Positions 52,193 to 61,928 of a stretch of DNA of 64,000 bases are shown here, one piece after another. The DNA comes from Streptococcus suis (GTDB taxonomy: Bacteria > Bacillota > Bacilli > Lactobacillales > Streptococcaceae), in contig NZ_POQQ01000089.1 of assembly GCF_002964575.1 (NCBI RefSeq), positions 1 to 64,000 of the forward strand, given 5' to 3'. Each line of letters begins with the position of its first letter. Positions within the stretch are counted from its first letter, which is position 1. The notes under the pieces are model-generated. The model was not told where the DNA came from and ran no database searches. It saw only the letters and a list, made by a program, of their open reading frames with translations. Made by a program: the position numbers and the translations under genes.

Positions 52193-52951
52193 ATGACATC
52201 ACCTATTTTACAAGTAAAAGATTTGTCTGTTTACTATAATAAGAAAAAGGCTTTGAATAATGTTTCAATAGATTTCTATCCAAATGAAATTACAGCCTTG
52301 ATTGGTCCGTCAGGTTCTGGTAAGTCAACGCTCTTGCGTGCCATTAACCGCATGGGCGATTTGAACCCAGAAGTAACCTTGACAGGTGCTATTGATTACA
52401 ATGGTAAAAATATTTACAGTCCTCGTACGGATACTGTAGACCTTCGTAAGGAAATCGGGATGGTTTTCCAACAACCAAACCCATTCCCAATGTCTATCTA
52501 TGAGAATGTTGTTTACGGCCTTCGTATCAACGGTATCAAGGATAAGCAAATTCTGGATGAAGCAGTAGAGAGCTCTCTGATTGGCGCTTCCATTTGGAAC
52601 GAGGTCAAGGATCGCTTGCATGATTCAGCAGTTGGTTTGTCTGGTGGTCAGCAACAGCGTGTCTGTGTGGCGCGTGTATTGGCAACCAGTCCAAAGATTA
52701 TCTTGTTGGATGAGCCAACATCAGCCCTCGACCCCATCTCAGCAGGTAAGATTGAAGACACGCTTTATGGTTTGAAGGATAAGTACACCATGGTATTGGT
52801 AACACGTTCCATGCAACAAGCGTCTCGTATTTCAGATAGAACTGGTTTCTTCTTGGACGGAGATTTGATTGAGTATGACTTGACCAAAGAAATGTTCCTC
52901 AGTCCGAAACATAAAGAAACAGAGGACTATATCACAGGTAAGTTCGGTTAG
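52193..52951 (+). CDS. pstB: phosphate ABC transporter ATPase PstB, second copy
   Basis: 252 residues. Walker [20 protein letters not shown], signature [15 protein letters not shown], Walker [15 protein letters not shown]. The switch position reads VTRSMQQ, with Arg where the first copy and other ABC ATPases have His (VTHNMQQ). That His senses the gamma phosphate, so this copy may depend on its partner in a heterodimer. Confidence 0.95.
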   Translation: MTSPILQVKDLSVYYNKKKALNNVSIDFYPNEITALIGPSGSGKSTLLRAINRMGDLNPEVTLTGAIDYNGKNIYSPRTDTVDLRKEIGMVFQQPNPFPMSIYENVVYGLRINGIKDKQILDEAVESSLIGASIWNEVKDRLHDSAVGLSGGQQQRVCVARVLATSPKIILLDEPTSALDPISAGKIEDTLYGLKDKYTMVLVTRSMQQASRISDRTGFFLDGDLIEYDLTKEMFLSPKHKETEDYITGKFG

Positions 52952-52977
52952 ACCGTAAGAAAAAGAAAGAGGTTCAT

Positions 52978-53634
52978 ATGTTAAGAGCTCAGTTTGAAGA
53001 AGAATTAGGTAAACTCCATAACCAATTTTACGCTATGGGGAATGAAGTATTGGCACAAATCAACAATGCTGTTCGTGCCTTTACGACCCATGATCGTGAA
53101 TTGGCTAAGGAAGTCATTGAAGCGGATAAGAAAATCAATGCCTTCGAAGTGAAATTAGAGAAAAAATCACTTGAAATCATTGCATTGCAACAACCGGTTT
53201 CCACAGACCTTCGTCGTGTTATCACTGTGTTGAAGGCAACGAGTGACCTGGAGCGTATGGGTGACCATGCTGTTTCAGTTGCAAAAGCTGCTATTCGTAT
53301 GAAGGGCGAAGTTCGTATTCCAGTTGTTGAAGAAGAAATCAAGAAAATGGGTCGCGAAGTTCGTCAATTAGTAGAGCAAACCTTGGAACTTTATCTTGGT
53401 GATGCGGATATGGAACGTGCATATGAAGTAGCGGCACGTGACGAAGTTGTCAATGAATTTTACTCAACTATCCAAGAATTGACAACTGAAGAAATCAAGA
53501 AAAATCCAGATTCTTTGGTTGCTGGTCGTGACTATTTCCAAGTCTTGACCTACTTGGAACGCGTTGGTGACTATGCTAAAAATATTTGTGAGTGGGTTGT
53601 TTACCTTCGCACAGGTGATATTACAGAATTGTAA
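52978..53634 (+). CDS. phoU: phosphate uptake regulator PhoU
   Basis: 218 residues, two repeated three-helix bundles with the metal-binding pattern ATSDLERMGDHAVSVAK and LTYLERVGDYAKNICEW (E/DxxxD sets). It lowers Pst activity and signals phosphate status. Last gene of the pst operon. Confidence 0.95.
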   Translation: MLRAQFEEELGKLHNQFYAMGNEVLAQINNAVRAFTTHDRELAKEVIEADKKINAFEVKLEKKSLEIIALQQPVSTDLRRVITVLKATSDLERMGDHAVSVAKAAIRMKGEVRIPVVEEEIKKMGREVRQLVEQTLELYLGDADMERAYEVAARDEVVNEFYSTIQELTTEEIKKNPDSLVAGRDYFQVLTYLERVGDYAKNICEWVVYLRTGDITEL

Positions 53635-53638
53635 AATG

Positions 53639-53660
53639 GAAGTCCGAAAGGACTTCTTTT
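53639..53660 (+). terminator. pst-phoU terminator
   Basis: GAAGTCC-GAAA-GGACTTC perfect stem with TTTT. Confidence 0.9.
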
Positions 53661-53721
53661 AGTTTGCTTTAAGAAAAGTGCCATATATCTTTAGCTTGCT
53701 TTAAGTTTCTCCTTTTATACT
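53657..53721 (+). promoter_or_regulatory. candidate CiaR-controlled promoter
   Basis: Two 17-bp direct copies, TTTTAGTTTGCTTTAAG (53657-53673) and CTTTAGCTTGCTTTAAG (53689-53705). They fit the CiaR box TTTAAG-N5-TTTAAG with an imperfect first half. The second copy lies 10 bp before TATACT (53716-53721), the position of CiaR boxes at activated pneumococcal promoters. Confidence 0.6.
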
Positions 53722-53782
53722 ATTCTTATCATCAGGTGAGTGCTTATTCACTATGATAAAAATTTTTGAAAAGAGGAACTTT

Positions 53783-54379
53783 ATGTCATTGATTAATCAA
53801 TTGAAATCACAATCCAAAACAGTTCTGGCAGCGGTTGCCATTACAGCGGCAACCGTAGGCTTTGCTGGTGGGATGTCAGTTGCAAAAAATGCTGGAACAA
53901 TCACTACACAAAGCCAGGTAGCTTTGGCTCAAAATCAAGCTGGTACAACAAATAGCCAGGCTAATTCAAACACAGGTAATCAAATGCCAACTGCCCCTAA
54001 TGGAGAAATGCGAGGTATGCCACCAGAGCAAAATGGAGAAATGCGAGGTATGCCACCAGAGCAAAATGGAGAAATGCGAGGTATGCCACCAGGACAAAAC
54101 GGAGAAATGCAAAGTATGCCACCAGGACAAAACGGAGAAATGCAAGGCATGTCACCAAGGCAAAACGGAGAAATGCAAGGCATGCCACCTGGTAAAAATG
54201 GAGGAATGCGAGGTATGCCGCCAGGACAAAATGGCACCACTCAAGGTACTACACCGCCAAATACCACAAGTGGTACAAGGCAATCAAATACTTCCTCAGA
54301 TGAAGTAAATGCTTTAAAAGAGAAAAATCAAGAAATCAAAGCACAAATTTCAGGTAGCTCTAGCACTTCAAACCAATAG
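53783..54379 (+). CDS. exported MxxM-repeat protein upstream of ciaRH
   Basis: 198 residues. N-terminal signal or anchor helix (TVLAAVAITAATVGFAGGMSVA), then a Gln/Asn-rich spacer and seven 11-residue repeats of the type NGEMRGMPPEQ, ending in a Ser-rich tail with a short helix (SDEVNALKEKNQEIKAQI). Each repeat carries M-x-x-M. The frame opens at 53753, but the ATG at 53783 has AAGAGGA before it. In S. mutans a small exported protein gene, ciaX, occupies this place before ciaRH; this gene may be its positional counterpart, but I see no clear sequence proof. Confidence 0.75.
   Translation: MSLINQLKSQSKTVLAAVAITAATVGFAGGMSVAKNAGTITTQSQVALAQNQAGTTNSQANSNTGNQMPTAPNGEMRGMPPEQNGEMRGMPPEQNGEMRGMPPGQNGEMQSMPPGQNGEMQGMSPRQNGEMQGMPPGKNGGMRGMPPGQNGTTQGTTPPNTTSGTRQSNTSSDEVNALKEKNQEIKAQISGSSSTSNQ
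53999..54229 (+). repeat. seven 33-bp coding repeats (MxxM-MPP)
   Basis: Units of 33 bp starting at 53999 coding NGEM(R/Q)(G/S)M(P/S)P(E/G/R)(Q/K), followed by a degenerate eighth (NGTTQGTTPPN). Because both other frames stay open, this repeat creates false antisense ORFs. Confidence 0.93.
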
Positions 54380-54396
54380 GAAAAATTTGAGATAAG

Positions 54397-54491
54397 TGGT
54401 ATAATAAATTAACCTCTGACAGAAATGCAGAGGCAACTTATTAAAGTGAAAAAATATGTTCAAAGACCAAGTTTTTACTTGTGTCTTTGAA
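54397..54491 (+). promoter_or_regulatory. ciaRH promoter and structured leader
   Basis: TGGTATAAT (54397-54405), then hairpins CCTCTG/CAGAGG (54413-54433) and TTCAAAGAC/GTCTTTGAA (54469-54491, with an inner AAGT/ACTT). AAGGAGA of ciaR follows about 20 bases later. No T run follows either stem, so they look like leader structure and not terminators. Confidence 0.6.
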
Positions 54492-54524
54492 TTGTCTTTT
54501 AAAGATTAGGTTAAGGAGATAGTC

Positions 54525-55196
54525 ATGATTAAGATTTTGTTGGTGGAAGATGATTTAAGCCTATCCAATTCCGTTTTCGATTTTCTGGATGATTTTGCAG
54601 ATGTTATGCAAATCTTCGATGGAGAGGAAGGAATTTACGAAGCTGAGTCGGGTGTATACGATTTAATTCTTTTGGATTTGATGTTACCGGAAAAGGATGG
54701 TTTCCAAGTTCTGAAAGAATTGCGTGAGAAGGGAGTGACCACTCCAGTTCTTATTACCACAGCCAAGGAAAGTTTAGAAGATAAGGGTCATGGATTTGAA
54801 CTAGGTGCAGATGATTATTTGACCAAGCCTTTCTATCTGGAGGAATTGAAAATGCGTATTCAAGCCCTCCTCAAACGTTCTGGTAAGTTCAATGACAATT
54901 TATTAACCTATGGTGATGTGACAGTTGACCTATCAACTAATACGACCTTGGTAGATGGTAAAGAAGTTGAACTACTGGGCAAGGAGTTTGACTTGTTGGT
55001 CTATTTCCTACAAAATCAAAATGTTATCCTACCTAAGACACAGATTTTCGATCGCTTGTGGGGATTTGACAGCGATACGACCATTTCAGTAGTGGAAGTT
55101 TATGTGTCAAAAGTTCGTAAAAAATTGAAAGGAACGGCCTTCGGAGAAAATCTGCAAACCCTTCGCAGTGTCGGCTACATTCTAAAGAATGTTTAA
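54525..55196 (+). CDS. ciaR: response regulator CiaR
   Basis: 223 residues, almost identical in feature and sequence to pneumococcal CiaR ([46 protein letters not shown] noted by LTKPFYLEE; winged helix [21 protein letters not shown]). It controls competence, beta-lactam tolerance, cell-wall and csRNA genes in streptococci. AAGGAGATAGTC precedes the ATG. Overlaps ciaH by 8 bp. Confidence 0.96.
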   Translation: MIKILLVEDDLSLSNSVFDFLDDFADVMQIFDGEEGIYEAESGVYDLILLDLMLPEKDGFQVLKELREKGVTTPVLITTAKESLEDKGHGFELGADDYLTKPFYLEELKMRIQALLKRSGKFNDNLLTYGDVTVDLSTNTTLVDGKEVELLGKEFDLLVYFLQNQNVILPKTQIFDRLWGFDSDTTISVVEVYVSKVRKKLKGTAFGENLQTLRSVGYILKNV

Positions 55197-56583
55197 GAGA
55201 TATAAAAAGATTGTCAATACGGAAAGTTTTTCCTTCTTCATTCGCTATTTTGCTGTATTTACCCTGATATTTGGCTTGATGACAGCTATCATCTTTCAGC
55301 TTATGCGTTCGACCATGTATCAAACAACAGATGATACACTAGATCGGATTAAAGATGAACCAGCCATGCTGGTTGGTTTTGCGATTGCACGGACTTATGA
55401 ACCTGATTCTGAATTTATTATTCAGGACGAAAATGACCAGCCGTCAGCGACTAGTTCATCTCCAACTTCTTCCTCAACATCTTCTTCGTCCCAAGAACCG
55501 CCTCAAAAGGATATGAAGGGGAAGCATCAAATGCGGCTGGGAACTAATACTCACGTTCTGCTCTATAGTAAGAGTGGGGAGCTCTTGAATCCTGATAACT
55601 TTACAGGCTTGTCTAATTTGAAGGTTGATAAGGAAAAATTGGGCGAAATCAAGGAGTTGACGGTTGAATCTCCATTTGGAACCGAAGAACACTATCGGTA
55701 TGTGACGATTGAAATATCTCCAGAAGATTTGGGCTACTATTCCAGCTATGACATTACTTGTGCGACAATTTTGGTCAATGTTAGCCAGATAAAATCTTCT
55801 ATTGCGACCTATGAATCCACAGTAGCTATTGTTATGATTTCTGCATGGTTGATTTCGATTGTAGCGAGTATTTATTTGGCAAACCTTAGTATGAAACCAA
55901 TTTTGGTCAGCTATCAAAAGCAGAAGGATTTTGTTGAAAATGCCAGCCATGAATTGCGGACACCACTTGCCGTCTTGCAAAATCGTTTGGAAAGCCTATT
56001 CCGTCATCCAGAGGCAACGATTTTAGAAAGTAGTGAGAGCATCGGTTCTAGTTTGGAAGAAGTGCGGAATATGCGATTGTTGACGACCAACCTGCTCAAT
56101 CTTGCCCGTCGTGATGATGGTTTCAAGCTTGAAATGGTAGATGTTCCCTCATCCTATTTTGATGAAATATTTGAAAACTATAGCATGGTTGCTGAGGAAA
56201 ATGGCAAGAAGTTTCAAGTTCAAAACAATATTGTCCAGTCAATCCGAACGGACAGGGTCTTGATCAAGCAACTATTGACGATTTTGTTTGACAATGCAAT
56301 GAAATATACGGGTGAGGACGGTGCTATTCATATCACAGCAACCATCAAGGAACGCTATGTTTCCTTTACTATTGCTGATAATGGTTTGGGGATTTCTGAC
56401 GCAGATAAGAAGAAAATATTTGACCGTTTTTATCGGGTTGACAAGGCTCGGACACGGCAAAAAGGTGGATTTGGTCTGGGGCTTTCTCTGGCTCAGCAGA
56501 TTATCAAATCCCTTAATGGTCAAATTTTGGTAAAAGACAATCAGCCAAAAGGCAGTATTTTTGAAGTCCATATCCCTAAATAA
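55189..56583 (+). CDS. ciaH: sensor histidine kinase CiaH
   Basis: 464 residues. Two membrane helices (about 18-40 and 205-225) enclose a ~165-residue outside domain with a Ser/Thr-rich insert ([17 protein letters not shown]). The H-box is [19 protein letters not shown], the N-box ILFDNAMKY and the G-boxes DNGLGIS and [12 protein letters not shown]. Partner of CiaR. Confidence 0.95.
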   Translation: MFKRYKKIVNTESFSFFIRYFAVFTLIFGLMTAIIFQLMRSTMYQTTDDTLDRIKDEPAMLVGFAIARTYEPDSEFIIQDENDQPSATSSSPTSSSTSSSSQEPPQKDMKGKHQMRLGTNTHVLLYSKSGELLNPDNFTGLSNLKVDKEKLGEIKELTVESPFGTEEHYRYVTIEISPEDLGYYSSYDITCATILVNVSQIKSSIATYESTVAIVMISAWLISIVASIYLANLSMKPILVSYQKQKDFVENASHELRTPLAVLQNRLESLFRHPEATILESSESIGSSLEEVRNMRLLTTNLLNLARRDDGFKLEMVDVPSSYFDEIFENYSMVAEENGKKFQVQNNIVQSIRTDRVLIKQLLTILFDNAMKYTGEDGAIHITATIKERYVSFTIADNGLGISDADKKKIFDRFYRVDKARTRQKGGFGLGLSLAQQIIKSLNGQILVKDNQPKGSIFEVHIPK

Positions 56584-56633
56584 TACTAGCAGTCTAGCAA
56601 GACCGGGAGCTAGTTAATCCGGCAAGATACAAA

Positions 56634-56672
56634 AAGGAGTGAGGAAATTGTTTTTCCTCCTCCTATTTTTAT
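56634..56672 (+). terminator. ciaRH terminator
   Basis: AGGAGTGAGGAAA pairs with TTTCCTCCTCCT with a small bulge, followed by ATTTTT. Confidence 0.75.
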
Positions 56673-56766
56673 CAAGTATGGTATACTGATTTGTAAGAGT
56701 TTCGAAATTTATAGCCTGAGATGTTTCATTGTTCAGGTCAGGAATTAAAGTTATTAGGAGTGAGCC

Positions 56767-57996
56767 TTGAAAGATTATCTATCTACACGAAAGCTAGCTG
56801 TACTTGTCTTATTATCTTTTTCACTGTCGAGTTTGACTGCTTGTTCCACCAATCAGGTGGCAGAAAAATTACAAGAGCTTCAAGCTACATTTTCCCAAGA
56901 GAAAAAGGAACTGGAAGCTGAATTGAGGCAGCTAGAGAAAGAAGTAGCCGGCAACTTTTATTTTCAACAACTAGATACAGACAAGGAACGTCGTGTCTAT
57001 CTTCAATTTGTCAATGGTCTGAGAAAAAGAGAGAACACGATTGAGATTGACTCGGTCATTCAGGAGACCTACACTCGTGTCTATTTTTCGGTTGCCAATG
57101 ACTTCCCAGAATATTACTGGCTAACAGATGCCATGGTGGACGGTATTGAGTTCTCCGATTTATCTCAGCCAATCTATCCAGCAGATGTAGAGCAGGTCAT
57201 TCTACAGCTAGAAGAAGTTGCCCGAGCTATTTTAGAACAGGCTCCCAAGGGTTCAGACTATGAGATAGTTAAGTTTTTCTACGAAACCATTATCAAGCAG
57301 ACAGACTATGATGTAGAAGCCCTGTCCAATGATAGTCTTTCCTGGAAAGAGCAGGGGATTACCAGTGTCCTTCTGGAAAAGAAATCTGTATGTGCAGGCT
57401 ATAGCCGAACCTTTCAGTATTTATGCAAATTAGCTGGTATCCATTGCATCTATGTTAGTGGCATGGCTAATAGTGAGCAAGGTGGTCAAATCGGTCACGC
57501 TTGGAACCTGGTCCAGATTGGTGGTCAATACTATGGCATTGATACGACTTGGGGAGACCCAGTTTTTGAAGAAGCTATGGGAGGTCAAGGTCAAGCAGAG
57601 ATTTCCTATGACTACCTCTGTGTTACGGATGAAGCCTTAAACCGAACTAGAAAAGCTGATAGTGACTTGCTTGGTTACTGGGGGCAAGAATTCCCTTTTC
57701 AGTCAAGACCCTTGGTCTATCCATCTGCCACAGATAATTCTCTTAATTATTATGTGCAACTGGGTGCTTATTTCACCAGGTTTGACGAAACTGCGGTATT
57801 AGATAGCGTCCGTAGTCAGAAGGAACAGGGAGCAGATAGGATTTTTCTACAATTTTCCAACCAGCAAGCCTTGCAAGAAATGGTGGATATGGCAGGAAGT
57901 GACAACAATAATCTCTTTTATAGTCTAGGAGATGTGTATACCTATCAGTATTTTTATAATGACCAGACCTATACGTTTGAAGTGACAGGCTGGTAG
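56767..57996 (+). CDS. transglutaminase-like domain lipoprotein
   Basis: 409 residues. Lipoprotein signal with lipobox LTAC, a coiled coil (VAEKLQELQATFSQEKKELEAELRQLEKE, key heptads), then a transglutaminase-core domain with the triad Cys in KKSVCAGYSRTFQYLC, His in GQIGHAWNLVQI and Asp in YYGIDTTWGDP. Relatives act at the bacterial surface as cysteine proteases or cross-linkers; the substrate is unknown. Starts at TTG with AGGAG eight bases upstream. Confidence 0.85.
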   Translation: MKDYLSTRKLAVLVLLSFSLSSLTACSTNQVAEKLQELQATFSQEKKELEAELRQLEKEVAGNFYFQQLDTDKERRVYLQFVNGLRKRENTIEIDSVIQETYTRVYFSVANDFPEYYWLTDAMVDGIEFSDLSQPIYPADVEQVILQLEEVARAILEQAPKGSDYEIVKFFYETIIKQTDYDVEALSNDSLSWKEQGITSVLLEKKSVCAGYSRTFQYLCKLAGIHCIYVSGMANSEQGGQIGHAWNLVQIGGQYYGIDTTWGDPVFEEAMGGQGQAEISYDYLCVTDEALNRTRKADSDLLGYWGQEFPFQSRPLVYPSATDNSLNYYVQLGAYFTRFDETAVLDSVRSQKEQGADRIFLQFSNQQALQEMVDMAGSDNNNLFYSLGDVYTYQYFYNDQTYTFEVTGW

Positions 57997-58015
57997 CCTG
58001 ATTTGTTGTGAGAAT

Positions 58016-58047
58016 AAAAAAAGGAAACCCGAAGGTTTCTTTTTTAT
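58016..58047. terminator. bidirectional terminator
   Basis: GAAACC-CGAA-GGTTTC stem (58024-58039) with A- and T-rich flanks, between the convergent lipoprotein gene and rpsT. Confidence 0.88.
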
Positions 58048-58280
58048 TAAGCAAGTTTTGATGCAAGACGTGCTTTGTCGCGGCTTGCTTTGTTTTTGTG
58101 AATCAAACCTTTAGTTTCTGCTTTATCGATTGCTGAGCTAGCAGCGCGGAAAAGCTCTTCAGATGGGTTAGCTTCAAATGCTTTGATTGCAGTACGCATA
58201 GCTGATTTTTGTGCTGAGTTTTTCTCGTTTTGTTTAACGTTCAATTCAGCGCGTTTGATAGCTGACTTAATGTTTGCCAA
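58047..58280 (-). CDS. rpsT: 30S ribosomal protein S20
   Basis: 77 residues, basic: [20 protein letters not shown]...[21 protein letters not shown]. It binds 16S rRNA in the small subunit. The start is TTG at 58280, eight bases after GGAGG; an upstream in-frame GTG is part of that site. TTG start and short leader may serve S20's known translational autoregulation. Confidence 0.95.
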   Translation of the reverse strand: MANIKSAIKRAELNVKQNEKNSAQKSAMRTAIKAFEANPSEELFRAASSAIDKAETKGLIHKNKASRDKARLASKLA

Positions 58281-58353
58281 TGGTTTCACCTCCACCCTTT
58301 CTTGTACTAACTATACCATTATATCTGAAAAGACTTGTTTTGACAAGTGAAAT

Positions 58354-59274
58354 TTATTTTTTTAGATAAATTTTATCAATCTCATGGTTATCAGCCTTAT
58401 GGAGAATAATGTCTGCACGGTTTCGGGTGGGTTCGATGAACTTTTCCAAATTAGCTAGGTTTATATTTTTCCAAGTATTTTGGGCAATGGCAATGATTTC
58501 TGGATAGGTCATCTGAGTAAAACGATGGTAGTAGTTGTTGGGATCATTCTTTGCCAGAGTTAATAATTTTTGGAAACGTTCTAGGTACCAGGTTTCAATA
58601 TGTTCCACATCGGCATCAACGTATATAGACAAGTCGAAATAATCGCTGACATAAAGTCGTTGGTTTTGTGGATTTTGAAACACATTGATTCCCTCTACAA
58701 TCAGAAAGTCAGGGGCCTTAATTTCCTGAAGTTGATCAGGTACGATGTCATAAATCTCATGAGAATAGACAGGGATTTGACAATCATAACCATTTTTTAT
58801 CTTATCCACGAAATCAATCAATTTTTCCATATCATAGGACTCTGGAAATCCTTTTTTGTTCAATATCTGGCGCTCTTCCAGAATGGCATTTGGATAGAGG
58901 AAGCCATCTGTTGTGACCAATTCAACCTTGGCGTGTTTAAAGGTACGGGCGATAAGAATTTGAAGCAGGCGGCTGGTGGTGGATTTTCCTACGGCCACAC
59001 TACCAGAAACACCGATAATAAAAGGCTGAGGTTTGATGGATTTTTGCAGGAAGAGGCTCTTGGTGAAATTGAGGTCCTTTCGAGCCTTCCGATAAATATG
59101 AATAAGGTTGATAAGAGGCAGATAGATGTCCGATACTTCATGCAGTTGGATACGGTCATTGAAACTCTTGATTGAATTGAGCTCTTTTTGGCTCAGGGGA
59201 ATAGTGGTCTTCCGATGGAGCTGTTGCCAGGTTTTCCGGTCGATTTCTTCAAAATTTAAAAATTCATTCTTCAT
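58354..59274 (-). CDS. coaA: pantothenate kinase, type I
   Basis: 306 residues. Phosphorylates pantothenate, the first step to coenzyme A. The P-loop is [18 protein letters not shown], with [21 protein letters not shown] and the substrate region VEGINVFQ. It is divergent from the methyltransferase operon; TGATAAAAT on the minus strand is a likely -10. Confidence 0.95.
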   Translation of the reverse strand: MKNEFLNFEEIDRKTWQQLHRKTTIPLSQKELNSIKSFNDRIQLHEVSDIYLPLINLIHIYRKARKDLNFTKSLFLQKSIKPQPFIIGVSGSVAVGKSTTSRLLQILIARTFKHAKVELVTTDGFLYPNAILEERQILNKKGFPESYDMEKLIDFVDKIKNGYDCQIPVYSHEIYDIVPDQLQEIKAPDFLIVEGINVFQNPQNQRLYVSDYFDLSIYVDADVEHIETWYLERFQKLLTLAKNDPNNYYHRFTQMTYPEIIAIAQNTWKNINLANLEKFIEPTRNRADIILHKADNHEIDKIYLKK

Positions 59275-59351
59275 AGTTTATTCTTTCTAATAGAAGTAAG
59301 CGTTTTACATAATACTTACATTTTATCATATTTTCCAATCTTGCAAAACTC

Positions 59352-59380
59352 TTGAAAACGTTTTTAAGAAATGGTATAAT
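59352..59380 (+). promoter_or_regulatory. promoter with overlapping cre site, leaderless start
   Basis: TTGAAA (59352-59357), 17-bp spacer, TGGTATAAT (-10 at 59375-59380). TGAAAACGTTTTTA (59353-59366) fits the CcpA cre consensus at 12 of 14 positions and covers the -35. The ATG of the next gene is 6 bases after the -10. Confidence 0.78.
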
Positions 59381-59386
59381 CAAGGT

Positions 59387-59977
59387 ATGTCTAATATGTA
59401 TTATGAAAAGAATCCAAGTGCAGCACATGATATTCATGAACTCCGTGTCAGCTTGCTGGATACTCCTATGACTTTCTTAACAGATGCTGGTGTATTTAGT
59501 AAGAAAATGGTTGATTATGGAAGTCAGGTGCTTTTGAATTCCCTGGAACTAGCGAAGGGAAAAACTCTCTTGGATGTAGGATGTGGCTACGGACCTCTGG
59601 GATTGACCTTAGCAAAAGTCTATGACCTAAATGTTACCATGATTGATGTCAATAGCAGAGCTTTAGAGTTGGCAGAAAAAAATGCTGAGAAAAATGGTGT
59701 TTCTGCGACGATTTTCCAATCCGATGTCTATGAAGCAGTTGAGGGTCGTTTTGATTATGTGATTTCTAACCCTCCCATTCGAGCTGGGAAGTCAGTTGTG
59801 CATGAAGTGATTACAGGTGCCAAGGAGCATTTGGTTGACGGTGGAAGCCTGACCATTGTTATCCAGAAGAAACAAGGGGCACCGAGTGCAAAAAAACGAA
59901 TGGAAGAAGTGTTTGGGAATTGCCAAATTATAAAAAAAGATAAGGGTTATTACATCCTTGAAAGTGTGAAAGAATGA
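59387..59977 (+). CDS. class I SAM-dependent methyltransferase (RsmC/YbxB-like)
   Basis: 196 residues. LLDVGCGYGPLGLTLAK is the SAM-binding motif and VISNPPIRAGKSVVHEV the NPP(I/F) motif of RsmC/RsmD-type RNA methyltransferases. Probably modifies guanine in rRNA. No ribosome site is present because the promoter ends six bases upstream (leaderless). It overlaps pdp by 4 bp and heads the nucleoside operon, a known streptococcal order. Confidence 0.88.
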   Translation: MSNMYYEKNPSAAHDIHELRVSLLDTPMTFLTDAGVFSKKMVDYGSQVLLNSLELAKGKTLLDVGCGYGPLGLTLAKVYDLNVTMIDVNSRALELAEKNAEKNGVSATIFQSDVYEAVEGRFDYVISNPPIRAGKSVVHEVITGAKEHLVDGGSLTIVIQKKQGAPSAKKRMEEVFGNCQIIKKDKGYYILESVKE

Positions 59978-61251
59978 GAACAGTTGATTTAATTCAGAAA
60001 AAACGTGACGGCTTGGAATTGTCTACAGAAGAAATCCAGTGGTTGATTGATGGCTATGTGGATGGCAGTGTTCCAGACTATCAGATGTCTGCCTTGGCAA
60101 TGGCCATTTACTTTAAAGGGATGTCTACAAGAGAAATCTCGGACTTGACCATGGCTATGGTACACACAGGCGAGGAAATTGACCTGTCTGCGATCGCTGG
60201 TATCAAAGTAGATAAGCATTCAACTGGTGGTGTAGGTGATAAGGTCACCTTGATTTTAGCACCGCTTGTTGCAAGTTTTGGTGTTCCTGTTGCTAAGATG
60301 AGTGGACGTGGCTTGGGTCACACAGGTGGTACTCTTGATAAGCTGGAGGCTATCAAGGGCTACCAAATCGAAGTGAGTCAGGAAGACTTTATCAAGCAAG
60401 TTCAGGAAACAGGTGTGGCTGTTATTGGTCAATCAGACAATTTAGTTAAGGCTGATAAATTGCTTTATGCCCTGCGTGATGTGACTGCCACGGTGGATAT
60501 CATTCCGCTGATTGCAAGTTCGGTTATGTCGAAAAAAATCGCAGCTGGAGCTGATGCTATTCTTTTGGATGTAACGGTGGGCGAAGGTGCCTTCATGAAG
60601 AACATTGAAGATGCGCGTGTTCTAGCTCGAACCATGGTTGACCTAGGAAAAGCTGTTGGTCGCAAGACAATAGCTGTCTTGACGGATATGTCTCAGCCAG
60701 TAGGTACATCCATCGGTAACCGTTTGGAAATTCTTGAAGCTCTTCAGATTCTTCAGGGAAATGGCAGAGCAGATGTGACAGAATTTATCTGTGAATTGGC
60801 TCAAATCATGCTCAGTTTGGCAAACGTTGAAAAGTCAGTCGAAGAAGTTCGTCAGCATATTGATAACGGAGCAGCCCTCAAGAAATTTGAAGAGATGGTT
60901 GTAGCTCAGGGCGGAGATTTGGCAGACTTGTACCGTCCGGTTCAAGTTTCTAATCAGGTTGACGTACTCTCTGATGAAGATGGTTACATCGTTGGACTTC
61001 CTGCTTTGGAATTTGGACTCTTTGCTATGAGAATTGGTGCTGGTCGGGCTGTTAAGACAGACGATTTGGACTATGAAACAGGAATTGTTTTCCATAAGAA
61101 AGTCGGAGAAGCAATTGCCAAGGAAGAAAAAATCGCAACAATTTACGCAAATGAAAATATTTCGGAAAATTTGCTTACAAATTTCAAGAAAAATGTTAAA
61201 ATAGATAAAGATAGTGTAAAAACGAAAGAAATTATTGAAATTATTTCTTAA
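59974..61251 (+). CDS. pdp: pyrimidine-nucleoside phosphorylase
   Basis: 425 residues. Cleaves uridine, deoxyuridine and thymidine with phosphate to base and (deoxy)ribose-1-phosphate. The signature is [29 protein letters not shown] binds phosphate. It is coupled to the methyltransferase gene before it and to deoC after it. Confidence 0.93.
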   Translation: MRTVDLIQKKRDGLELSTEEIQWLIDGYVDGSVPDYQMSALAMAIYFKGMSTREISDLTMAMVHTGEEIDLSAIAGIKVDKHSTGGVGDKVTLILAPLVASFGVPVAKMSGRGLGHTGGTLDKLEAIKGYQIEVSQEDFIKQVQETGVAVIGQSDNLVKADKLLYALRDVTATVDIIPLIASSVMSKKIAAGADAILLDVTVGEGAFMKNIEDARVLARTMVDLGKAVGRKTIAVLTDMSQPVGTSIGNRLEILEALQILQGNGRADVTEFICELAQIMLSLANVEKSVEEVRQHIDNGAALKKFEEMVVAQGGDLADLYRPVQVSNQVDVLSDEDGYIVGLPALEFGLFAMRIGAGRAVKTDDLDYETGIVFHKKVGEAIAKEEKIATIYANENISENLLTNFKKNVKIDKDSVKTKEIIEIIS

Positions 61252-61265
61252 TGTACGGAGAAAGT

Positions 61266-61928
61266 ATGAAACTGAATAAATATATCGACCATACCATTTT
61301 AAAGCCAGAAACCAGTAAAGAACAAGTTGGACAAATCTTGGCAGAAGCCAAAGAATATGATTTTGCCAGTGTCTGTGTCAATCCGACTTGGGTGGCTTAT
61401 GCAGCTCAAGAGTTGAAAGATAGCGATGTAAAAGTTTGTACCGTCATCGGTTTCCCTTTGGGTGCCAATACTCCAGCTCTTAAGGCGTTCGAAACCAAGG
61501 ATGCTATTGAAAATGGTGCTGATGAAATTGATATGGTCATCAATATCGGTGCTTTAAAATCTAAAAACTATGATTTGGTCTTAGAGGACATTAAGGCTGT
61601 TGTTACTGCTAGTGGCGATAAGCTTGTCAAAGTCATTATCGAAACGTGTCTGTTGACGGATGAGGAAAAAGTAAAAGCTTGTGAACTATCAAAAGAAGCA
61701 GGTGCTGATTTTGTCAAGACGTCAACTGGTTTCTCAACGGGTGGTGCAACTGTTGAAGACGTTGCTCTTATGAGAAAAACTGTTGGACCTGATATGGGGG
61801 TTAAAGCTTCTGGTGGTGCTCGTTCTTATGAAGATGCCATTGCTTTTATTGAAGCTGGTGCAACTCGTATTGGTGCTTCATCAGGTGTTGCAATCATGAA
61901 GGGAGAAAAGGCGGATGGAGACTACTAA
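61266..61928 (+). CDS. deoC: deoxyribose-phosphate aldolase
   Basis: About 220 residues. Splits deoxyribose-5-phosphate to glyceraldehyde-3-phosphate and acetaldehyde. It has [24 protein letters not shown], the Schiff-base Lys in VKVIIET and the second Lys in [14 protein letters not shown]. The ATG at 61266 with ACGGAGAAAGT upstream is preferred to the frame opening at 61251. Overlaps cdd by 14 bp. Confidence 0.94.
   Translation: MKLNKYIDHTILKPETSKEQVGQILAEAKEYDFASVCVNPTWVAYAAQELKDSDVKVCTVIGFPLGANTPALKAFETKDAIENGADEIDMVINIGALKSKNYDLVLEDIKAVVTASGDKLVKVIIETCLLTDEEKVKACELSKEAGADFVKTSTGFSTGGATVEDVALMRKTVGPDMGVKASGGARSYEDAIAFIEAGATRIGASSGVAIMKGEKADGDY

Noticed and set aside
53980-54240. Antisense and alternate-frame ORFs across the 33-bp repeats
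   Set aside because: They arise because a 33-bp repeat without stops stays open in several frames; only the + frame has a ribosome site and export signal.
58600-59175. 191-codon plus-strand ORF opposite coaA
   Set aside because: No start context and completely within the well supported pantothenate kinase gene.
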